In this document: positions 20,120 through 30,600 of the stretch, one piece after another
Layout: every line of letters starts with the position of its first letter
How positions within the stretch are numbered: the first letter of the stretch is position 1
Assembly: GCA_029962745.1 (NCBI GenBank)
Contig: CM057151.1
Coordinates: 33,374,818 to 33,438,817 of the forward strand
DNA: 64,000 bases
Direction of reading: 5' to 3'
From: Echinometra lucunter
Lineage: Eukaryota > Echinodermata > Echinoidea > Camarodonta > Echinometridae
Translations under genes and position numbers: made by a program
The notes under the pieces: generated by a model
Seen by the model: only the letters and a program-made list of their open reading frames with translations
Databases searched by the model: none
Told to the model about the DNA's origin: nothing

Positions 20120-22102
20120 GTGGAAATCCCGATCCATTCATGAAATATTTCAGGTTTTCAAGTCAAATTGGTGAAAATGTCCAAACATCCACATGTTTTA
20201 GGTTATAGGAGAAAACCTCTACAATATGTCTTGAAATATACCTCCCATAAATGGATACACTGATGCAAGAAAAGTGTTATATATCGTTTCAAGAGATCCA
20301 TTTCGACACTTTGGTACACAAAAATGTACATTTTATTGAATTTAAGTTAGTCAACACTGCGTTATCACAAAAAGGCTTTTTTCAACACCTCGTCGTGAAA
20401 CACTGAGACAGCGAAAATCTATTGGTTTGCTTTAGCTTGAAGTTACCCACGTAATGGTCTGTGAGTTGCATCCAAATAGCACTTAAAATATGACAGAAGG
20501 GTGTATTTGAAGCTTTGTAATAGCATTTCTGGGCTTTGGAAAGAATCCCAATGTGGAAATCTCGATCCAATTCATGAAATATTTCAGGTTTTCAAGTCAA
20601 ATTGGTGAAAATGTCCAAACATCCACATGTTTTAGGTTATAGGAGAAAACCTCTACAATATGTCTTGAAATATACCTCCCATAAATGGATACACTGATGC
20701 AAGAAAAGTGTTATATATCGTTTCAAGAGATCCATTTCGACACTTTGGTACACAAAAATGTACATTTTATTGAATTTAAGTTAGTCAACACTGCATTATC
20801 ACAAAAAGGCTTTTTTCAACACCTTCTCGTCGTGAAACACTGAGACAGCGAAAATCTATTGGTTTGCTTTAGCTTGAAGTTACCCACTTAATGGTCTGTG
20901 ATTTGCACCCAAATAGCACTTGAAATATGACAGAAGGGTGTATTTGAAGCTTTGTAATAGAATTTCTGGGCTTTGGAAAGAATCCCAATGTGGAAATCTC
21001 GATCCAATTCATGAAATATTTCAGGTTTTCAAGTCAAATTGGTGAAAATGTCCAAACATCCACATGTTTTAGGTTATAGGAGAAAACCTCTACAATATGT
21101 CTTGAAATATACCTCCCATAAATGGATACACTGATGCAAGAAAAGTGTTATATATCGTTTCAAGAGATCCATTTCGACACTTTGGTACACAAAAATGTAC
21201 ATTTTATTGAATTTAAGTTAGTCAACACTGCGTTATCACAAAAAGGCTTTTTTCAACACCTTCTCGTCATGAAACACTGAGACAGCGAAAATCTATTGGT
21301 TTGCTTTAGCTTGAAGTTACCCACTTAATGGTCTGTGAGTTGCATTCAAATAGCACTTAAAATATGACAGAAGGGTGTATTTGAAGCTGTGCAATATCAT
21401 TTTGGGGCTTTGGAAAGAATCCCAATGTGGAAATCTCGATCCAGTTCATGAAATATTTCAGGTTTTCAAGTCAAATTGGTGAAAATGTCCAAACATCCAC
21501 ATGTTTTAGGTTATAGGAGAACACCTCTACATTATGCCTTGAAATATACCTCTCATAAATGGATACACTGATGCAAGAAAAGTGTTATATATTGTTTCAA
21601 GAGATCCATTTCGACACTTTGGTACACAAAAATGTACATTTTATTGAATTTAAGTTAGTCAACACTGCGTTATCACAAAAAGGCTTTTTTCAACACCTCG
21701 TCGTGAAACACTGAGACAGCAAAAATCTATTGGTTTGCTTTAGCTTGAAGTTACTCACTTAATGGTCTGTGATTTGCACCCAAATAGCACTTAAAATATG
21801 ACAGAAGGTTGTATTTGAAGCTGTGCAAGATCATTTTTGGGCTTTGGAAAGAATCCCAATGTGGAAATCTCGATCCAATTCATGAAATATTTCAGGTTTT
21901 CAAGTCAAATTGGTAAAAATGTCCAATCATCCACATGTTTTAGGTTATAGGAGAAAACCTCTACAATATGTCTTGAAATATACCTCCCATAAATGGATAC
22001 TCTGATGCAAGAAAAGTGTTATATATCGTTTCAAGAGATCCATTTCGACACTTTGGTACACAAAAATGTACATTTTATTGAATTTAAGTTAGTCAACACT
22101 GC
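20120..22102. repeat. satellite block 1 (about 4.6 monomers)
   Basis: Tandem monomers of 434-437 bp (GTGGAAATCTCGATCCAA starts at 20553, 20990, 21427 and 21861). The block begins mid-monomer against the arm of copy A and ends at CAACACTGC, where copy B is inserted. There is no conserved open frame. Confidence 0.97.
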
Positions 22103-22843
22103 GGGTGATGTTCGTTATTCCGAAGGTTCATTATTACGAAGGTTCGAATACTCCGAAGGTTCGTTATTCCGAAGGTTCATTGTTCCGAAGGTTCGTTATT
22201 TCGAAAATGAAATAAGGTTCCTTATTCCGAAGGCTCGTTAGCCCGAAAATGAAATAAGGTTCGTTATTCCGAAGGTTCATGAGTCCGGAAATGAAAAGAG
22301 GTTCGTTATTCTGAAGGTTCGTTAATCCAAAAATGAAATAAGGTTCGTTAGTCCGAAAATGAAATAAGGTTCGTTAGTCCGAAAATGAATTTAGGTTCAT
22401 TTATCCGAAAATGAAATAAGGTTCGTTAGTCCAAAAATGAAATAAGGTTCGTTAGTCCGAAAATGAAATGAGGTTCGTTATTCCGAAGGTTCATGAGTCC
22501 GAAAATGAAAAGAGGTTCGTTATTCTGAAGGTTTGTTAATCCGAAAATGAAATAAGGTTCGTTAGTCCGAAAATGAAATAAGGTTCGTTAGTCCGAAAAT
22601 GAATTTAGGTTCATTTATCCGAAAATGAAATAAGGTTCGTTAGTCCAAAAATGAAATAAGGTTCGTTAGTCCGAAAATGAAATAAGGTTCGTTAGTCCGA
22701 AAATGAATTTAGCTTCGTTTATCCGAAAAATGAAATAAGGTTCGTTGGTCCGAAAATGAAATAAGGTTCGTTATTCCGAAAATGAACTGAGGTTCGTTAT
22801 TCCGAAAATGAGATAAGGTTCGTTATTCCGAAAATGAAATAAA
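22103..22843 (+). repeat. left arm of copy B, TTCG array
   Basis: About 740 bp of 16-bp TTCGTTATTCCGAAGG units followed by units near 26 bp containing GTTAGTCCGAAAATGAAATA. A block of about 150 bp is itself duplicated: AGTCCGAAAATGAATTTAGG occurs at about 22376 and 22590. Confidence 0.9.
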
Positions 22844-23840
22844 CTCCTTAAGTAACAAATACGGTGTTTTGATTAAAAAATAATAGGATATTACGCAATA
22901 AAAATATTGGTATAGTCTCAGCAGAGGATGTATATTTTTCGGCAGAGCATATGTTGCATCAAAAAGTGGCGTAGATCAAGAATTTTGATTTTGATTTGAT
23001 CTTAGCAATTGCCGCCTGAGCGAATGGATTTAGAATATTGGGGGCTGTTTGTGGGTCATCAGTAACTTACCTCCAGGCAAGAGGGATTTTTTTTTTTGGG
23101 GGGGGGGTGACGGGGTGTGGTTTATTCTGGGTTTTTTCGAGGGGGGTCATTATTTATTTTAACAGCTTCTGCTGCTACTAATAATGATAACGATAACATT
23201 GATGATATTAGTAATAATAACGATGATAAAACAAAAATGTAAAATATATGAATAAGAATGATAATGATGGTAGTAATGGTGATAATACTATTAATCATGG
23301 AAAAAATGATAAAAGCAATCATAATTATTGTTTTTATTTCATTATCATTATCATGTGGGATTTGAAGAGGTATTGTATTCCAGTTCGTTTGTGATGTGCT
23401 ATATGCATATTGATACCAACGTGTGCATATTTTGTTACAAAAAACAAATGTTTGTGCTGAGGCGATGGGTTAGGTTTGTACATAGAACCCCTGAAATCCT
23501 TGTTTCCATGCATGCCAATCTCACCCCCACCCCTTCCCAAGGAAAAAAAAGTTTGAGCTCATTTCGTTACAATGGTGAGGTACTAGGCAAAGCAATAATA
23601 TCAATAGTTTTAGATAATTATAGCTATTCCATTCATGATACTGACTCTTCGAGCCTTTGACATTAGCCTAGTCAGAGGGGGACGGGGATGGGGGGGGGGG
23701 GTATATATATATACAGAAGAGAAAAGCGACATTAATAAATAGTGAAAGTTATGCTTAACAATGCCCCTCCAGATCCTAATTACCAGCAGATGAATAAAAA
23801 GTAGTTGTAATAGAAAATAATACTACTACTCTCCATGAGA

Positions 23841-23912
23841 ACCTGATTCACAAGCTTTGCTATTAAAGGTTTCCTCCACATACAAAGCGAGCATTGTTTA
23901 TTTTATACTTGC
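23841..23912 (+). mobile_element. LINE tail fragment in copy B
   Basis: ACCTGATTCACAAGCTTTGC through TTTATACTTGC, then a deletion joint to GAAATTAGTG. It is homologous to 18932-19002 and to the 3' region of the LINE near 62248. Confidence 0.7.
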
Positions 23913-24404
23913 GAAATTAGTGTGTATTTCCCCCCCCCCCCCCATTCCAAAAAGTTGGCCACGCTAGCTACGGATGGCTGTGACCCCCCCCCCCCTAAAA
24001 AAAGGGGGATCGACGCCCCTGTTTGGGGTGTTAAACACTCCTTCTATTCTGGTCCAAACAAGCCCCCTCCGGCCCCCGCAGAGCGACATTTTTAAGGTTT
24101 ACAAGTGGTAAACATCTAATCGAGAATGGATCTTCGAACATGGACAAAACAATGAAAAAATGCATGAACCCCCCCCCCCCCCCCCCGACATCAGCAGGAC
24201 TGGCGAAGAGCGGTAAACATAACATCGATTCTTGCATGGATTCAGGATTGAAAATGAACTAGTCCCATAAGCCTATGATCACCCCCTTTGAAAGAATCCT
24301 GCGTACGTATACGTCCCTGGTCACGATAGATCAGCCCCTCCCCCCATAACTATTGAACAGAGAGGGTGATTCTCCCAACGTCCGTCCCGACCACAGATTA
24401 CTGT

Positions 24405-24769
24405 ATTTTCGGACTAACGAACCTTATTTCATTTTCGGACTATCGAACCTTCGGAATAACGAACTTTATTTTATTTTCAGATAAACGAACCTTCAAAATA
24501 ACGAACATTATTTCATTTTCGGATTTACGAACCTTCGGAATAACAAACATTTCATTTTCGGATTAACGAACCTTCGGAATAACGAACTTTATTTCATTTT
24601 CGGACTAAGAACCTTCGGAATAGCTCCACAAATGTTCGGATTAACGAACGCTTTTTCATTTTCAGACTAACGAACATCTAGGTATACGCAATTTGCGTCT
24701 TTCGGAATAACGAGCCTTCGGAATAACAAACCTTCGGAATAACGAACCTTCGGAATAACGAGCTGTAAC
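24405..24769 (-). repeat. right arm of copy B, TTCG array
   Basis: Inverted TTCG-type units (TTCGGAATAACGAACC) with an internal non-repeat segment (CAATTTGCGTCTTTC) also present in copy C. Confidence 0.9.
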
Positions 24770-25212
24770 CAACACTGCGTTATCACAAAAAGGCTTTTTT
24801 CAACACCTCGTCGTGAAACACTGAGACAGCGAAAATCTATTGGTTTGCTTTAGCTTGAAGTTACCCACTTAATGGTCTGTGAGTTGCATTCAAATAGCAC
24901 TTAAAATATGACAGAAGGGTGTATTTGAAGCTCTGCAATATCATTTTGGGGCTTTGGAAAGAATCCCAATGTGAAAATCTCGATCCAATTCATGAAATAT
25001 TTCAGGTTTTCAAGTCAAATTGGTAAAAATGTCCAATCATCCACATGTTTTAGGTTATAGGAGAAAACCTCTACAATATGTCTTGAAATATACCTCCCAT
25101 GAATGGATACACTGATGCAAGAAAAGTGTTATATATCGTTTCAAGAGATCCATTTCGACACTTTGGTACCCAAAAATGTACATTTTATTGAATTTAAGTT
25201 AGTCAACACTGT
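24770..25212. repeat. satellite block 2: one monomer between B and C
   Basis: It starts with the CAACACTGC duplication of B and ends with CAACACTGT at the left border of C, so exactly one monomer (434 bp) plus the duplicated site lies between the two elements. It shares the rare variant GTCCAATCATCC with the monomer left of B (about 21920), against GTCCAAACATCC elsewhere. Confidence 0.95.
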
Positions 25213-25323
25213 GGGTGATGTTCGTTATTCCGAAGGTTCATTATTCCGAAGGTTCGAATACTCCGAAGGTTCGTTATTCGGAAGGTTCATTGTTCCGAAG
25301 GTTCGTTATTTCGAAAATGAAAT
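25213..25323 (+). repeat. left arm of copy C, shortened
   Basis: Only the outer 16-bp type units remain; the units near 26 bp seen in A and B have been deleted. Confidence 0.9.
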
Positions 25324-25741
25324 GGATTTAGAATATTGGGGGCTGTTTGTGGGTCATCCGTAACTTACCTCCAGGCAAGAGGGATTTTTTTTTTTTGGGG
25401 GGGGGGGGGTGACGGGGTGTGGTTTATTCTGGGTTTTTTCGAGGGGGGTCATTATTTATTTTAACAGCTTCTGCTGCTACTAATAATGATAACGATAACA
25501 TTGATGATATTAGTAATAATAATGATGATAAAACAAAAATGTAAAATATATGAATAAGAATGATTATGATGGTAGTAATGGTGATAATACTATTAATCAT
25601 GGAAAAAATGATAAAAGCAATCATAATTATTGTTTTTATTTCATTATCATTATCATGTGGGATTTGAAGAGGTATTGTATTCCAGTTCGTTTCCCCGGAA
25701 CAGCATTGTGTGCGGGTGTGTGTGTTGTGTGTGCCGTGGAG

Positions 25742-25875
25742 GTGCCGTGGTCGAGTGGTCTAAGACGCTTGACTGGAGACGCGAACGTCGGGGGTTCGAT
25801 TACCGGCACGGCACTTATGCCCTTGAGCAAGGCATTTCATCTACATTGCTCTTTTATCGTGTACATCAAATAAAT
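25742..25875 (+). mobile_element. tRNA-derived SINE, unit 1
   Basis: A tRNA-like head of 73 nt (25742-25814) has an acceptor stem GTGCCGTG/CACGGCAC, a box A-like TGGTCGAGTGGTCTAAG and a box B-like GGGTTCGATTA. The body continues TTATGCCCTTGAGCAAGGCA and ends near AAATAAATG. The anticodon arm cannot pair properly, so it is not a functional tRNA. The head resembles class II tRNAs (Ser/Leu), but that origin is uncertain. Confidence 0.8.
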
Positions 25876-25946
25876 GAAAATGCTACAGGCATTATTGATA
25901 CCAACGTGTGCACGTGTTAAAAAAAAGTGTGTATGTGTATCTCAAG

Positions 25947-26072
25947 GTGTCGTATGGTTTAAGGCGCTTGACTGTGGACGCGAAGGTCCGGGGTTCGAAC
26001 CCCGGCACGGCACTTATGCCCTGGAACAAGGCATTTTATCTACATTGCTGTTTTATCGTATTTCAAATAAAG
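25947..26072 (+). mobile_element. tRNA-derived SINE, unit 2
   Basis: Same family as unit 1. The box A region is shortened (about 8 nt lost, TATGGTTTAAGGCGC), but box B is perfect (GGTTCGAACCCCGG), followed by CACGGCACTTATGCCCTGGA. Both units are followed by related sequence, including ATTGATACCAACGTGTGC, so the pair looks like a tandem duplication that later diverged. Confidence 0.8.
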
Positions 26073-26529
26073 TGATGTGCTATATGCATATTGATACCAA
26101 CGTGTGCATATTTTGTTGACAAAAAACAAATGTTTGTGCTGAGGCAATGGGGTTAGGTTTGTACATAGAACCCCTGAAATCCTTGTTTCCATGCATGCCA
26201 ATCTCACCCCCCACCCCTTCCCAAGGAAAAAAAAGTTTGAGCTCATTTCGTTACAATGGTGAGGTACTAGGCAAAGCAACAATATCAATAGTTTTAGATA
26301 ATTATAGCTATTCCATTCATGATACTGACTCTTCGAGCCTTTGACATTAGCCTAGTCAGAGGGGGACGGGAATGGGGGGGGGGGGGGGTATATATATATA
26401 TATACAGAAGAGAAAAGCGACATTAATAAATAGTGAAAGTTATGCTTAACAATGCCCCTCCAGATCCTAATTACCAGCAGATGAATAAAAAATAGTTGTA
26501 ATAGAAAATAATACTACTACTCTCCATGA

Positions 26530-26603
26530 GAACCTGATTCACAAGCTTTGCTATTAAAGGTTTCCTCCACATACACAGCGAGCATTGTATATTTTATACT
26601 TGC
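26530..26603 (+). mobile_element. LINE tail fragment in copy C
   Basis: Same fragment and same deletion joint (TTTATACTTGC to GAAATTAGTG) as in copy B, so B and C share a deletion that copy A lacks. Confidence 0.7.
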
Positions 26604-27093
26604 GAAATTAGTGTGCATTCCCCCCCCCCCCCCCCATTCCAAAAAGTTGGCCAAGCTAGCTACGGATGGCTGTGACCCCCCCCCCCCTAAAAAAAGGGGG
26701 ATCGACACCCCTGTTTGGGGTGTTAAACACTCCTTCTATTCTGGTCCAAACAAGCCCCCTCCGGCCCCCGCAGAGCGACATTTTTAAGGTTTACAAGTGG
26801 TAAACATCTAATCGAGAATGGATCTTCGAACATGGACAAAACAATGAAAAAATGCATGAAACCCCCCCCCCCCCTGACATCAGCAGGACTGGCGAAGAGC
26901 AGTAAACATAACATCGATTCTTGCATGGATTCAGGATTGAAAATGAACTAGTCCCATAAGCCTATGATCACCCCCTTTGAAAGAATCCTGCGTACGTATA
27001 CGTCCCTGGTCACGATAGATCAGCCCCTCCCCCCATAACTATTGAACAGAGAGGGTGATTCTCCAAACGTCCGTCCGGACCACAGATTACTGT

Positions 27094-27638
27094 ATTTTCG
27101 GACTAACGAACCTTATTTCATTTTCGGAATAAACGAACCTTAAATCATTTTCGGATTAATGAACCTTATGTCATTTTCAGATAAACGAACCTAATTTCAT
27201 TTTCGGACTAACGAACCTTATTTCATTTTCGGACTAACGAACCTTAAATCATTTTTGGATTAACGAACCTTAAATCATTTTCGGACTAACGAACCTTATT
27301 TCATTTTCGGACTATCGAACCTTCGGAATAACGAACTTTATTTTATTTTCAGATAAACGAACCTTCGGAATAACGAACATTTCATTTTCGGATTTACGAA
27401 CCTTCGGAATAACAAACATTTCATTTTCGGATTAACAAACCTTCGGAATAATGAACTTTATTTCATTTTCGGACTAAGAACCTTCGGAATAGCTCCACAA
27501 ATGTTCGGATTAACGAACGCTTTTTCATTTTCAGACTAACGAACATCTAGGTATACGCAATTTGCGTCTTTCGGAATAACTAGCCTTCGGAATAACGAAC
27601 CTTCGGAATAACGAACCTTCGGAATAACGAGCTGTAAC
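27094..27638 (-). repeat. right arm of copy C, TTCG array
   Basis: About 545 bp of inverted units. It contains the same CAATTTGCGTCTTTC non-repeat segment as B and about 180 bp of extra units at its inner side. Confidence 0.9.
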
Positions 27639-30600
27639 CAACACTGCGTTATCACAAAAAGGCTTTTTTCAACACCTCGTCGTGAAACACTGAGACAGCG
27701 AAAATCTATTGGTTTGCTTTAGCTTGAAGTTACCCACTTAATGGTCTGTGAGTTGCATTCAAATAACACTTAAAATATGACAGAAGGGTGTATTTGAAGC
27801 TGTGCAATATCATTTTGGGGCTTTGGAAAGAATCCCAATGTGGAAATCTCGATCCAATTCATGAAATATTTCAGGTTTTCAAGTCCAATTGGCGGAAAAT
27901 GTCCAAACATCCACATGTTTTAGGTTATAGGAGAAACCTCTACATTATGCCTTGAAATATACCTCTCATAAATGGATACACTGATGCAAGAAAAGTGTTA
28001 TATATTGTTTCAAGAGATCCATTTCGACACTTTGGTACACAAAAATGTACATTTTATTGAATTTAAGTTAGTCAACACTGCGTTATCACAAAAAGGCTTT
28101 TTTTCAACACCTCGTCGTGAAACACTGAGACAGCGAAAATCTATTGGTTTGCTTTAGCTTGAAGTTACCCACTTAATGGTCTGTGAGTTGCTCCTAAATA
28201 GCACTTGAATTATGACAGAAGGGTGTTTTTGAAGCTCTGCAATATCATTTTGGGGCTTTGGAAAGAATCCCAATGTGGAAATCTCGATCCAATTCATGAA
28301 ATATTTCAGGTTTTCAAGTCAAATTGGTGAAAATGTCCAAACATCCACATGTTTTAGGTTATAGGAGAAAACCTCTACAATATGTCTTGAAATATACCTC
28401 TCATAAATGGATACACTGATGCAAGAAAAGTGTTATATATCGCTTCAAGAGATCCATTTCGACACTTTGGTACACAAAAATGTACATTTTATTGAATTTA
28501 AGTTAGTCAACACTGCGTTATCACAAAAAGGCTTTTTTCAACACCTCGTCGTGAAACACTGAGACAGCGAAAATCTATTGGTTTGCTTTAGCTTGAAGTT
28601 ACCCACTTAATGGTCTGTGAGTTGCTCCTAAATAGCACTTGAAATATGACAGAAGGGTGTATTTGAAGCTCTGTAATATCATTTTGGGGCTTTGGAAAGA
28701 ATCCCAATGTGGAAATCTCGATCCAATTCATGAAATATTTTAGGTTTTCAAGACAAATTGGTGAAAATGTCCAAACATCCACATGTTTTAGGTTATAGGA
28801 GAAAACCTCTACAATATGTCTTGAAATATACCTCCCATAAATGGATACACTGATGCAAGAAAAGTTTTATATATCGTTTCAAGAGATCCATTTCGACACT
28901 TTGGTACACAAAAATGTACATTTTATTGAATTTAAGTGAGTCAACACTGCGTTATCACAAAAAGGCTTTTTTTCAACAACTTCTCGTCGTGAAACACTGA
29001 GACAGTGAAAATCTATTGGTTTGCTTTAGCTTGAAGTTACCCACTTAATGGTCTGTGATTTGCTCCTAAATAGCACTTAAAATATGACAGAAGGGTGTAT
29101 TTGAAGCTCTGCAATATCATTTTGGGGCTTTGGAAAGAATCCCAATGTGGAAATCTCGATCCAATTCATGAAATATTTCAGGTTTTCAAGTCAAATTGGT
29201 GAAAATGTCCAAACATCCACATGTTTTAGGTTATAGGAGAAAACCTCTACAATATGTCTTGAAATATACCTCCCATAAATGGATACACTGATGCAAGAAA
29301 AGTGTTATATATCGTTTCAAGAGATCCATTTCGACACTTTGGTACACAAAAATGTACATTTTATTGAATTTAAGTTAGTCAACACTGCGTTATCACAAAA
29401 AGGCTTTTTTCAACACCTTCTCGTCGTGAAACACTGAGACAGCGAAAATCTATTGGTTTGCTTTAGCTTGAAGTTACCCACTTAATGGTCTGTGAGTTGC
29501 ACCCAAATAGCACTTAAAATATGACAGAAGGGTGTATTTGAAGCTCTGCAATATCATTTTGGGGCTCTGGAAAGAATCCCAATGTGGAAATCTCGATCCA
29601 ATTCATGAAATATTTCAGGTTTTCAAGTCAAATTGGCAAAAATGTCCAAACATCCACGTGTTTTAGGTTATAGGAGAAAACCTCTACAATATGCCTTGAA
29701 ATATACCTCCCATAAATGGATACACTGATGCAAGAAAAGTTTTATATATCGTTTCAAGAGATCCTTTTCGACACTTTGGTACACAAAAATGTACATTTTA
29801 TTGAATTTAAGTTAGTCAACACTGCGTTATCACAAAAAGGCTTTTTTCAACACCTTCTCGTCGTGAAACACTGAGACAGCGAAAATCTATTGGTTTGCTT
29901 TAGCTTGAAGTTACCCACTTAATGGTCTGTGAGTTGCTCCTAAATAGCACTTGAAATATGACAGAAGGGTGTTTTTGAAGCTCTGCAATATCATTTTGGG
30001 GCTCTGGAAAGAATCCCAATGTGGAAATCTCGATCCAATTCATGAAATATTTCAGGTTTTCAAGTCAAATTGGCGAAAATGTCCAAACATCCACGTGTTT
30101 TAGGTTATAGGAGAAAACCTCTACAATATGCCTTGAAATATACCTCCCATAAATGGATACACTGATGCAAGAAAAGTGTTATATATCGTTTCAAGAGATC
30201 CATTTCGACACTTTGGTACACAAAAATGTACATTTTATTGAATTTAAGTTAGTCAACACTGCGTTATCACAAAAAGGCTTTTTTCAACACCTTCTCGCCG
30301 TGAAACACTGAGACAGTGAAAATCTATTGGTTTGCTTTAGCTTGAAGTTACCCACTTAATGGTCTGTGAGTTGCACCCAAATAGCACTTAAAATATGACA
30401 GAAGGGTGTATTTGAAGCTCTGCAATATCATTTTGGGGCTCTGGAAAGAATCCCAATGTGGAAATCTCGATCCAATTCATGAAATATTTCAGGTTTTCAA
30501 GTCAAATTGGCAAAAATGTCCAAACATCCACGTGTTTTAGGTTATAGGAGAAAACCTCTACAATATGCCTTGAAATATACCTCCCTTAAATGGATACACT

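Larger units (their letters stand above)
22103..24769. mobile_element. foldback-like element, copy B
   Basis: 2667 bp. The left end GGGTGATGTTCGTTATT lies directly after CAACACTGC (22094-22102) and the right end GAGCTGTAAC lies directly before CAACACTGC (24770-24778). The uninterrupted satellite reads CAACACTGCGTTATCAC, so this is a 9-bp target duplication. Arms of inverted TTCG-type repeats occupy 22103-22843 and 24405-24769; the right arm includes a non-repeat segment around 24625-24700. The core (AT-rich, with G/C runs and a LINE tail fragment at 23841-23912) has no transposase frame. Tandem-repeat arms with a 9-bp duplication match Drosophila FB elements; sea urchin TU elements have similar arms and an 8-bp duplication. 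Family assignment is inference. Confidence 0.88.
25213..27638. mobile_element. foldback-like element, copy C
   Basis: 2426 bp with the same ends as copy B: GGGTGATG after CAACACTGT (25204-25212) and GAGCTGTAAC before CAACACTGC (27639-27647). Relative to B, 812 bp are deleted across the left arm and adjacent core; the joint at 25320/25321 shares AAT with both donor sites. It has a pair of SINEs (25742-26072) that B lacks. The right arm (27094-27638) is longer than in B. The rest is nearly identical, and C starts exactly 3110 bp after B. No transposase. Confidence 0.88.

Noticed and set aside
25742..26013. Two tRNA genes
   Set aside because: The acceptor and box B match, but the anticodon arm does not pair and one copy has lost part of box A; both continue into a common SINE body.
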